Source: CAYUIG01 sp964444685
GTDB taxonomy: Bacteria > Gemmatimonadota > Gemmatimonadetes > Longimicrobiales > RSA9
Assembly (NCBI GenBank): GCA_964444685.1
Contig: CAYUIG010000042.1
Span: 1 to 27,292 of the forward strand
Length of the DNA stretch: 27,292 nucleotides
Direction: 5' to 3'
Shown: positions 20,602 to 27,292 of the stretch, one piece after another
How positions within the stretch are numbered: position 1 is the stretch's first letter
How the letters are laid out: every line of letters starts with the position of its first letter
Position numbers and translations under genes: made by a program
Notes under the pieces: generated by a model
What the model saw: only the letters and a program-made list of their open reading frames with translations
Told to the model about the DNA's origin: nothing
The model's database searches: none

Positions 20602-21398
20602 GGTCGGATGCGCGGAACGAGTGCGACAGCGCGCAGCGGCCCGCCCGAACCACCACCGATCTTCATGGGCAGCGCGAACAGGATCGCTCCCGTTGGCGGC
20701 AGCCGATCGAGTCCCGTGAGGTTCTCGAGGCCGGGCACGCCGCGCGCGTTCGCGATGCGGTGGACCATGAAGTCCGCGGACTGGCCGCCATCGATCGAAG
20801 CGACGTCGGTACCGAGCGCCGCGACGCCACGATCCTCCACCAGGAGCCGCGCCGCTTCCGGGCCGTAGCTGGGGAAGTGCAGGTTGGACGCGTCGCCGGG
20901 CGTGTCGTCACCGAGATAGCGCGCGGCATCCGGCCAGAAGCGATCCCAGCCGGTGCGCAGCAGTACGATCGCACCTTCCGGGACGCGTCCATGCGCGGCT
21001 TCCCAGTCGAGCACGTCCTGCTCGGTCAGCAGGTAGTCGGAGTTCTGGCCGGACTGCGCGCTGATGTCGATCACGACCGCGGGCGCGATCAATCGTTCGA
21101 GCGGAATCGCATCCGCGCCATCACCGCCTTCGGCGAAATGGATCGGTGCGTCCAGGTGTGTGCCGCCGTGCTCCGGCGTGCTCACCGAGAATGCGGAGTA
21201 GAAGTAGCCGCCCTCCGTGGGACCGTACGACAGTGTGTCGAGGCGGAAGCGCGTCGGCGACGTCGGCCAGTATACCGTGTTGGCGTCGTACGTGTGCGTC
21301 AGGTCGACCCGATCGTAGTCGGCGAGGTCGAACGTCGCGGGCGTATCCGCCGGCTGAGTGCAGGCGGCGACGGCGAGGAGGAGAAGTGCGTGCCTCAA
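20598..21398 (-). CDS. Cyclase/kynurenine-formamidase-family lipoprotein
   Basis: 266 aa. MRHALLLLAVAAC is a lipoprotein signal with lipobox AVAAC, lipid on C13. The body belongs to the cyclase family (Pfam Cyclase; KynB-like metal-dependent hydrolases): DLTHTYDANTVYWP near the start, and the metal motif HGGTHLDAPIHF (77-88) supplying His, His, Asp and His. Members hydrolyse formamides or related amides, or dehydrate/cyclise small molecules; the exported location argues against tryptophan catabolism. TTG at 21398 has GGAGG four bases upstream and overlaps the M20 peptidase stop as TTGA; the downstream sulfotransferase overlaps as ATGA. The three genes should be translated together. The actual substrate is unknown. 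Confidence 0.87.
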   Translation of the reverse strand: MRHALLLLAVAACTQPADTPATFDLADYDRVDLTHTYDANTVYWPTSPTRFRLDTLSYGPTEGGYFYSAFSVSTPEHGGTHLDAPIHFAEGGDGADAIPLERLIAPAVVIDISAQSGQNSDYLLTEQDVLDWEAAHGRVPEGAIVLLRTGWDRFWPDAARYLGDDTPGDASNLHFPSYGPEAARLLVEDRGVAALGTDVASIDGGQSADFMVHRIANARGVPGLENLTGLDRLPPTGAILFALPMKIGGGSGGPLRAVALVPRIRP

Positions 21399-22687
21399 GT
21401 GGCCTCCGGACGGGTGAGCCGGTAGATCAGCAGTGCCGCCCGCTTCGCAGCGCGTTCGATAGACCGGAGGTTGACCGTCTCGCGGACCGTGTGCCCGCCG
21501 GAGCCCTGGGCGCCCAGGCCATCGAGCCCGGCCTCGACGCGGGAGGCCACGAAGGAGATGTCCGCCGCGCCGCGCCGGCCCGGGTCGAAGGCCTCGACCG
21601 GGCCCATGCCGAGGTCCCGGCTCACCGCGTCCAGCTCTGCGAGCAGCGCGCGGTTCGCATCGGTCGGCGGCATCGACGGGTAGCCGTCGAAAAACGTGAT
21701 GGTAGCCTTTGTGCCGGGCAGCGACCGGGCCACGATCTCCCGCATCCGCTGGCGGGTCCGCTCGAGCTGTTCGTCCGAGATCGTGCGGATGTCGCCGGTC
21801 GCGATGGCCACCGGCGGCACGACGTTCGTCTTGCCGAATGCCTGGCCGCGCGCCTCGGTATCGTTCCAGCCGGCCTCCGTGCCGGCCACGAGCGTGGCCG
21901 CATTGAAGGTCAGGTACTCCTCGCCCGCCAGCTCATCGTAGAAGGACGAGAGGATGCGGGCGGCCTCGTAGACCGCGCCGACGCCGACGCCGCGGCTGAA
22001 CACACCCGAGGAGTGGGCGGTCGTGGCCTCGACCTCCAGCTTCCAGCTGCTGGCACTCCGGCGCGCGATCACACCCCAACCGGCGGACCCGCTCTCGAAA
22101 CCGAGGGCGATGTCCGCTGCGTCACCCGCCTCGAGGAGGACCCGCCGGGCTTCGGAGACCGGGTCGCCCGGCCGTTCCTCGTCACCCGTCATGACCACGG
22201 TGATGGAGGCGTTGTCGAGCGCGCCGGCCGCGTTGAGCGCCTCGAGCGCCGACCAGATCACGACGTCTCCGCCCTTCATGTCCTCGGTACCGGGGCCCCG
22301 CGCCACGCTGTCGCTCACCATCTCGAAGCGCTGGAAGGGGCTGTCCTCCTCGAAGACGGTGTCCAGGTGGCCGATCAACAGGATGTGCTTCCCCTGGCCC
22401 TTCCGGGTGGCCACGAGGTGGCCGCCCCGGTTCATCTCCGCGGGCTGTTCCGCGTAGTGCACCTCGAAGCCCAGGGCCTCGAAGTGCGGTGCCAGCGCCT
22501 CGTAGACCCGGCGGACGCCCTCCGGGTTCAGGGAGCCGCTGTTGATGTCCACGATCTGCCGGAGAAGCTCGATCGCCTGGCCCTGGTTCGCCTCCACGGC
22601 GTCGGCGATCCGGGATTCGACCGGTGCGAGCTGGGCGGCCGCGGGGGTGGCTGTCAGGGTCGTCAGGAGGATCAGGAAGCGTCGCAT
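21395..22687 (-). CDS. Exported M20-family metallopeptidase (glutamate carboxypeptidase-like)
   Basis: 430 aa with signal peptide MRRFLILLTTLTATPAAAQ. Dizinc ligands and catalytic residues of M20 peptidases are visible: H107 and D109 in IGHLDTV, bridging D136 in GTEDMKGG, base E170 with ligand E171 in TGDEERPG, the GFESG segment, and a C-terminal His in GSGGHTVRE. The dimerisation/lid domain lies between about residues 205 and 320 (starting ARRSASSWKLEVEATTAHSSG). The fit is best to CPG2-like carboxypeptidases that remove acidic or acyl-linked amino acids. The ATG at 22687 is favoured because it begins the signal peptide, with GAGG close upstream. First gene of a tightly overlapping three-gene unit divergent from gyrA. 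Confidence 0.9.
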   Translation of the reverse strand: MRRFLILLTTLTATPAAAQLAPVESRIADAVEANQGQAIELLRQIVDINSGSLNPEGVRRVYEALAPHFEALGFEVHYAEQPAEMNRGGHLVATRKGQGKHILLIGHLDTVFEEDSPFQRFEMVSDSVARGPGTEDMKGGDVVIWSALEALNAAGALDNASITVVMTGDEERPGDPVSEARRVLLEAGDAADIALGFESGSAGWGVIARRSASSWKLEVEATTAHSSGVFSRGVGVGAVYEAARILSSFYDELAGEEYLTFNAATLVAGTEAGWNDTEARGQAFGKTNVVPPVAIATGDIRTISDEQLERTRQRMREIVARSLPGTKATITFFDGYPSMPPTDANRALLAELDAVSRDLGMGPVEAFDPGRRGAADISFVASRVEAGLDGLGAQGSGGHTVRETVNLRSIERAAKRAALLIYRLTRPEAT

Positions 22688-22773
22688 TGTCCTCAGGGTC
22701 GATTTCGGGGGTCGAGTGTCGAGCAACATAGGGGACGGCAGGTGCGGCCGGGAGCCCGCAAGGTCGTGCGCGG

Positions 22774-22806
22774 GCGTACGCGCGCGCGGACCCGGGCGCG
22801 CGCGCG
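22774..22806. other. Alternating CG tract between divergent genes
   Basis: Two purine-pyrimidine alternating tracts (22774-22788, 15 nt; 22796-22806, 11 nt) flank CCCGGG and can also pair as a hairpin. Such sequence readily adopts Z-DNA under negative supercoiling. It sits in the 193-bp space between the M20 peptidase and gyrA starts; I see no clear promoter hexamers in that space. Confidence 0.4.
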
Positions 22807-22880
22807 AGGGTAAGAATCCGGTCTGCATGCGAGGCCGCCGGCCCGGTGCAGGGTGAACGACCCCGGAAGAGGAATCGTCG

Positions 22881-25430
22881 ATGTCGAGCCAGCCGCCCGA
22901 GAGCCGCGAGAAGGTCGTGCCACGTCTCATCGAAGAGGAGATGCGCGAGTCGTTCCTCGACTACTCGATGAGCGTCATCGTGCAGCGCGCGCTGCCCGAC
23001 GTACGCGACGGACTGAAGCCCGTGCACCGTCGCATCCTGTACGCGATGCAGGAGGCGGGTCTCTCCGCCGGCCGGCCGTACAAGAAGAGCGCGACCGTGG
23101 TCGGTGACGTGCTGGGCAAGTACCACCCGCACGGCGACTCGGCGGTCTATGAAGCGCTCGTCCGCATGGTGCAGGACTTCTCGCTGCGCTACCCGCTCGT
23201 CGACGGACAGGGCAACTTCGGCTCGATCGACGGCGACAACGCAGCGGCCTACCGCTACACCGAAGCGCGCCTCACCCGCCTTGCCGGCGAGCTGCTCGCG
23301 GACATCGACAAGGATACCGTCGACTTCATCCCGAACTTCGACGACCGGCTGCGCGAGCCGACCGTGCTGCCCGCCAGGTTCCCGAACCTGCTCGTGAACG
23401 GCAGCAGCGGGATCGCGGTCGGCATGGCGACGAACATCCCGCCGCACAATCTGCGCGAGGTCGTGTCGGCGTGCGTGCACCTGATCGAGAATCCGGAGGC
23501 GACGGTCCGTGACCTCATGCGTCACGTCCGCGGTCCGGACTTCCCGACCGGCGGCTACATCTGCGGGTACGAGGGCGTGCGCGAAGCATACGAAACCGGC
23601 CGCGGCCGGATCGTGATGCGCGCGAAGGCGGACATCGAGGAGCCGGATGACGCCCGCCCGCGCATCATCGTGACGGAGATCCCGTTCATGGTGAACAAGT
23701 CGCGCATGATCGAGCAGATCGCACAGCTCGTGCGCGACAAGCGCGTGCCGGAGATCACCGACCTGCGCGACGAATCGGATCGCGATGGCATCCGCGTCGT
23801 GATCGAGCTGAAGCGCGATGCGATTCCGCAGATCGTGCTGAATCAGCTCTACAAGCACACGCAGCTCCAGTCCACGTTCGGCGTGATCATGCTCGCGCTG
23901 GTGGACGGTGTGCCGAAGATCATGGATCTGCGCGAGCTGATCCGGCACTTCATCGATCACCGTCACACGGTGGTCGTGCGCCGCACCGAACACGACCTGA
24001 ACGCAGCGCTCGAGCGGGAACACATTCTCGAAGGTCTGAAGATCGCGGTCGATGCGATCGACGAAGTGGTCGAGCTGATCAAGGCCTCGCCTGACACGGA
24101 GACCGCGAGCACGAGGCTGCAGGAGCGCTTCGGTTTGTCGGAACGGCAGGCGAAGGCGATCCTCGACATGCGGTTGGGCCGGCTCACGGGCCTCGAGATC
24201 GAGAAGCTCGAGGCGGAGCTGGCGGAGGTGCGGACGCAGATCGCCGACCTGCGCGACATCCTGGCGAGCCGCGAGCGGCGGATGTCGATCATCCGCGCAG
24301 AGCTCGAGGAGATCGCGACTGCGTATGGCGACGATCGCCGCACGGTACTCACCGACCTGAACGAGCTCTCGATCGAGGACCTGCTGGCCGACGAGGAGAT
24401 GGTGATCACCATCTCGCACGAGGGCTACGTGAAGCGCCTGCCGCTCACGACCTATCGCGCGCAGCGGCGCGGCGGCCGCGGGCTCCAGGGCATGGAAACG
24501 AAGGAGGAGGACTGGGTCGAGCACCTGTACACGGCGCAGACCCACGACTACCTCATGGTGTTCACCGCGCGCGGGCACTGCTACTGGCTGAAGGTGCACG
24601 AGGTCCCGCTCGCCGGCCGCACCGCACGCGGGAAGCCGATCGTGAATCTGCTCTCGCTCGGGCCGGAGGAGCGGATTGCCGCGATCGTGCCCGTGCGCGA
24701 GTTCAGCGCGGACCGCTTCCTGATGTTCGCCACGCGCCAGGGTGTCGTGAAGAAGACCGCACTGTCCGCCTACCAGCACGTGCGCGTGACGGGCGTGAAT
24801 GCGATCAACGTCACGGACGATGACGTGCTGATCGACGTGCAGATCACCACGGGTGATGATGAGGTGATCCTCGCCACGCGCGATGGCATGGCGATCCGCT
24901 TCCACGAGAGGGACGTGCGCGAGATGGGACGCGTCGCGACCGGGGTGCGCGGCATCCGCCTGCGGAGTGGCGACATCGTGGTGGGCATGGTCGTAATCGC
25001 GGCGGAGACGCGCGCGACCGCCACGCTGCTCGTCGCTACGGAGAACGGCTACGGCAAGCGCACGGACATCGACGCGTACCGCTTCCAGTCGCGTGGCGGC
25101 CAGGGCGTGATCAACTTCCGTCTGACCGAAGGAACAGGGAAGGTGGTCGCGATCAAGGGCGTGCAGCCGGACGACGAATTGATGCTGATCACGCGCCGCG
25201 GTGTGATCACGCGCCAGCGTGTCGCGGAGATCCGGGTGATCGGCCGCAATACGCAGGGCGTGCGGCTCATGCGCCTGGATGAGGGCGACCAGTTGATGGA
25301 CGTGGCGCGCATCATTCCGGAGAACGGCGAGGAGCCGGAAGGTGAGGCGGACACGGAGATGGCGCCCGCGGGCGGAACCCTGGAGGAGCCGGCTGCCGAG
25401 GCCGTGGACGATGCCGGCACTCTCGAGTGA
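22881..25430 (+). CDS. gyrA: DNA gyrase subunit A
   Basis: 849 aa, the usual GyrA length. It is the breakage-reunion subunit of the A2B2 gyrase that introduces negative supercoils. The catalytic tyrosine is Y126 in YRYTEAR, and the quinolone-determining region is HPHGDSAVYEALVRM with S87 and E91 (sensitive-type Ser; Glu at the acidic position as in many Gram-positives). The GyrA box QRRGGRG (528-534) in the C-terminal β-pinwheel distinguishes it from ParC. The tail is acidic, as in other GyrA proteins. The ATG at 22881 is preceded by AGAGGA. gyrB is not in the window. The downstream dehydratase start lies inside the last 20 nt of the gene. Confidence 0.97.
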   Translation: MSSQPPESREKVVPRLIEEEMRESFLDYSMSVIVQRALPDVRDGLKPVHRRILYAMQEAGLSAGRPYKKSATVVGDVLGKYHPHGDSAVYEALVRMVQDFSLRYPLVDGQGNFGSIDGDNAAAYRYTEARLTRLAGELLADIDKDTVDFIPNFDDRLREPTVLPARFPNLLVNGSSGIAVGMATNIPPHNLREVVSACVHLIENPEATVRDLMRHVRGPDFPTGGYICGYEGVREAYETGRGRIVMRAKADIEEPDDARPRIIVTEIPFMVNKSRMIEQIAQLVRDKRVPEITDLRDESDRDGIRVVIELKRDAIPQIVLNQLYKHTQLQSTFGVIMLALVDGVPKIMDLRELIRHFIDHRHTVVVRRTEHDLNAALEREHILEGLKIAVDAIDEVVELIKASPDTETASTRLQERFGLSERQAKAILDMRLGRLTGLEIEKLEAELAEVRTQIADLRDILASRERRMSIIRAELEEIATAYGDDRRTVLTDLNELSIEDLLADEEMVITISHEGYVKRLPLTTYRAQRRGGRGLQGMETKEEDWVEHLYTAQTHDYLMVFTARGHCYWLKVHEVPLAGRTARGKPIVNLLSLGPEERIAAIVPVREFSADRFLMFATRQGVVKKTALSAYQHVRVTGVNAINVTDDDVLIDVQITTGDDEVILATRDGMAIRFHERDVREMGRVATGVRGIRLRSGDIVVGMVVIAAETRATATLLVATENGYGKRTDIDAYRFQSRGGQGVINFRLTEGTGKVVAIKGVQPDDELMLITRRGVITRQRVAEIRVIGRNTQGVRLMRLDEGDQLMDVARIIPENGEEPEGEADTEMAPAGGTLEEPAAEAVDDAGTLE

Positions 25431-26382
25431 GCTGATCTCACCGGCCAGCGTACGCGACGCCGCGGAACGACTCCGCGGCGTCGCCGTGCGCACACCACTG
25501 CTGCCCGCACCGAGGCTGTCGGAGCGACTCGGCGCAGAGGTGCGGCTCAAGTGCGAGAACCTCCAGCGCGCGGGCGCATTCAAGCTGCGGGGCGCGTACA
25601 CGATGATCGCGCGGCTCCCGGATGAAGAGCGGCGCCGCGGTGTGATCACCTTCTCGTCCGGCAATCACGCTCAGGGTGTGGCGCTCGCCGCGAAGCTGTT
25701 CGGCATCCACGCGACGGTCGTCATGCCGACCACCGCGCCCGCAGTGAAGGTCGAAGGCGCACGATCGCTCGGTGCCGAGATCGTACTCGAGGGCACCACA
25801 TCCACCGAACGGCAGCGGCGCGCGGAAGCGATCGCTGCGGAACGCGGCTACGTGATGGTCCCCGCGTTCGACCACGCGGACATCATCGCGGGGCAGGGCA
25901 CGGTCGGCCTCGAGATCCTCGAGGACTGGCCGGAAGCGGACGTGGTCATCGCACCGATCGGGGGTGGCGGCCTCGCGGCAGGGATCGCCGCGTGGGTGAA
26001 GTCGCAGCGGGCGGACGCCACGGTCATCGGTGTCGAGCCCGAAGCCGCGGATGCCATGCTCCGTTCGATCCGCGCGGATGAGCCGGTCACGATCGAGTCG
26101 CGCCCCACGATCGCGGACGGCCTGATGCCGGTGCGACCCGGCGACCTCACCTTCGCGCACGCACGCGCGTTCCTCGACGAGATCGTCACCGTGTCGGATG
26201 AGGCAATCGTCGAAGCGCTGCGCGGGCTGATGGCGCGCTCGAAGCTCATCGTCGAACCTTCCGGTGCGGCGACGACGGCCGCGCTGCTCTCGGGCCGTAT
26301 CGACGTGGCCGGTCGCCGCGTGGCCGCCGTGATCTCGGGCGGCAATCTCGATCCCGCGCGCGCCGCGCAGCTGCTCGCATGA
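25411..26382 (+). CDS. Threonine/serine dehydratase (no ACT domain)
   Basis: 323 aa, fold-type II PLP enzyme. K58 in AFKLRGAYTM forms the Schiff base, SSGNHAQGVALAA binds the substrate carboxylate, and IGGGGLAAG binds PLP phosphate. It ends after the catalytic domain, so it lacks the ACT regulatory domain of biosynthetic IlvA; it resembles TdcB, or serine/threo-3-hydroxyaspartate dehydratase or racemase. The likely reaction is deamination of threonine to 2-oxobutyrate or serine to pyruvate. The ATG at 25411 overlaps the gyrA 3' end by 20 nt, and its TGA overlaps the next start as ATGA. This coupling to gyrA suggests constitutive expression; no functional link is evident. Confidence 0.88.
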   Translation: MPALSSELISPASVRDAAERLRGVAVRTPLLPAPRLSERLGAEVRLKCENLQRAGAFKLRGAYTMIARLPDEERRRGVITFSSGNHAQGVALAAKLFGIHATVVMPTTAPAVKVEGARSLGAEIVLEGTTSTERQRRAEAIAAERGYVMVPAFDHADIIAGQGTVGLEILEDWPEADVVIAPIGGGGLAAGIAAWVKSQRADATVIGVEPEAADAMLRSIRADEPVTIESRPTIADGLMPVRPGDLTFAHARAFLDEIVTVSDEAIVEALRGLMARSKLIVEPSGAATTAALLSGRIDVAGRRVAAVISGGNLDPARAAQLLA

Positions 26383-27292
26383 GCGAGCCGATGCCGGCCG
26401 GCCTGCGCATCGGTCACGCGCAGGACGACCAGGCGCGCACCGGCTGCACGGTCTTCCTCGGCCCGTTCCGTGGCGCCTGCGAGGTGCGTGGCCTCGCCAC
26501 CGGCTCGCGTGAACTCGAAACGCTCTCACCTCTGCATCTCGCGGGACGCGCACACGCGATCCTGCTTACCGGCGGCTCCGCGTTCGGTCTCGCTGCCGCG
26601 GACGGCGTGATGGCGTGGCACGAGGAGCGCGGCATCGGCTTCGACACCGGCGTGGCACGCGTGCCGATCGTCCCCGCCGCCGTGATCTTCGATCTCATGA
26701 CAGGCGACCCGTCGCGCCGACCGGACGCGGCGATGGGCCGCGCCGCGTGCGATGCCGCCACGGCGGAGCCGCCCGCACAGGGACGCATCGGTGCCGGCAT
26801 CGGCGCGACCGCCGGCAAGATCCTCGGTCCAGCCGCTGCGTCGCCCGGCGGTTTCGGTTTCGCATCCGAAGCGCATGACGGCCACGTCATCGCAGCGGGC
26901 GTCGTAGTGAATGCGCTCGGCGATGTGCTGAATGCGCAGGGCGAGATCATCGCCGGTGCACGCGCAGCCGACGGGAGCTTCGCCGATGCGACGCGCGTCC
27001 TGCGCGCAGGCCGCGCCCCCGAACGCTACCGCAGCATCGTCACCGAAGGCACGAACACGACGCTCGCCGTCGTCATCACCGACGCGCCCATCGCACGCGG
27101 TGCCATGGTAGCGATCGCGCGCATGGCCGGCGCCGCGTTCGGCCGGCGCATCCGTCCCGTGTTCAGTCCGTTCGACGGCGACATCGTCTTCGCGGTGAGT
27201 ACGGCCGAGGCCGGCGAACCGGTCGAGGCCGGTGTCGTGCTGGAGTACGGTGCGGTGGCGGCGCATCTCCTGGAGGCTGCGATCGAGCGCGC
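26379..27292 (+). CDS. P1-family (DmpA/NylC-like) N-terminal-nucleophile hydrolase, 3'-truncated
   Basis: At least 304 aa; the frame runs off the window with no stop. Family motifs are LTGGSAFGLAAADGVMAW, ARVPIVPAAVIFDL, GAGIGATAGKILG and EGTNTTLAVVITDAP. In the NylC branch an Asn-Thr bond is cut autocatalytically to expose the nucleophile; here Asn226-Thr227 is in that place, giving α (1-226) and β (from 227) chains. Relatives cleave N-terminal D- or β-amino acids, or nylon oligomers; the native substrate is unknown. There is no signal peptide, so it is cytoplasmic. The ATG at 26379 overlaps the dehydratase TGA by 4 nt. Confidence 0.88.
   Translation, partial: MSEPMPAGLRIGHAQDDQARTGCTVFLGPFRGACEVRGLATGSRELETLSPLHLAGRAHAILLTGGSAFGLAAADGVMAWHEERGIGFDTGVARVPIVPAAVIFDLMTGDPSRRPDAAMGRAACDAATAEPPAQGRIGAGIGATAGKILGPAAASPGGFGFASEAHDGHVIAAGVVVNALGDVLNAQGEIIAGARAADGSFADATRVLRAGRAPERYRSIVTEGTNTTLAVVITDAPIARGAMVAIARMAGAAFGRRIRPVFSPFDGDIVFAVSTAEAGEPVEAGVVLEYGAVAAHLLEAAIER

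Noticed and set aside
22182..25664. 1160-codon open frame antisense to gyrA
   Set aside because: It is a mirror of GC-rich codon use in gyrA and the M20 gene; its translation is Arg/His/Asp-rich without any domain, while gyrA on the other strand is unambiguous.

Overview
The window reads as ordinary, very GC-rich chromosome. Its coding density, strong GC bias at third codon positions, frequent GTG/TTG starts and gene mix suggest a Gemmatimonadota-like soil or sediment bacterium. That taxon is an inference; no rRNA or other decisive marker is present. I see no rRNA, tRNA, CRISPR array, transposase, integrase or phage gene. Most long antisense reading frames are GC-bias shadows.

Layout. Positions 1-2255 (+) hold the 3' part of a MoeB/ThiF-rhodanese fusion and a membrane-anchored DUF4015 glycoside-hydrolase-like protein. 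Positions 7199-2383 (-) hold five co-directional genes: a DUF1707 protein, an ABC exporter half-transporter, a small PLDc_N membrane protein, a single-domain response regulator, and an EAL protein with a degenerate GGDEF domain. The last two overlap by 4 nt and probably form a c-di-GMP output pair. A methyl-accepting chemotaxis protein (from 7344) and a GlsB/YeaQ membrane protein follow on +. On - come a divergent HisF-like barrel and a YheT-type hydrolase. A class V aminotransferase and UvrA follow on +. Next are an exported HExxH metallopeptidase (-), then a small lipoprotein and a family 2 glycosyltransferase with a C-terminal Rossmann-like domain (+). The run M20 peptidase, cyclase-family lipoprotein, membrane-anchored sulfotransferase (22687 to 19492, -) is joined by two 4-nt start/stop overlaps. 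Finally gyrA, a threonine/serine dehydratase and a P1-family (DmpA/NylC-like) self-processing hydrolase lie on +, again overlapping; the last runs off the window.

The least explained feature is a family of short G-rich tandem arrays between genes. The unit is exactly 14 bp, about GGCGGGCGACNTNN. Arrays lie at 9051, 15770, 16113 and 17916, with a related longer-period array at 2256. Four of the five begin 0-8 nt after a stop codon, with the G-rich strand being the coding strand. Two arrays face each other between uvrA and the metallopeptidase, on either side of a near-perfect bidirectional terminator hairpin. Two arrays also share a T-rich 12+14 bp tail. This looks like a lineage-specific repeat linked to gene 3' ends, of unknown function.

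Other points of interest: a HisF homologue whose catalytic and HisH-contact residues appear replaced; a glycosyltransferase with no usable start codon, probably a one-base indel; a near-consensus promoter whose -35 box is the apparent TTG start of the chemotaxis receptor frame; and three consecutive strong hairpins upstream of uvrA.
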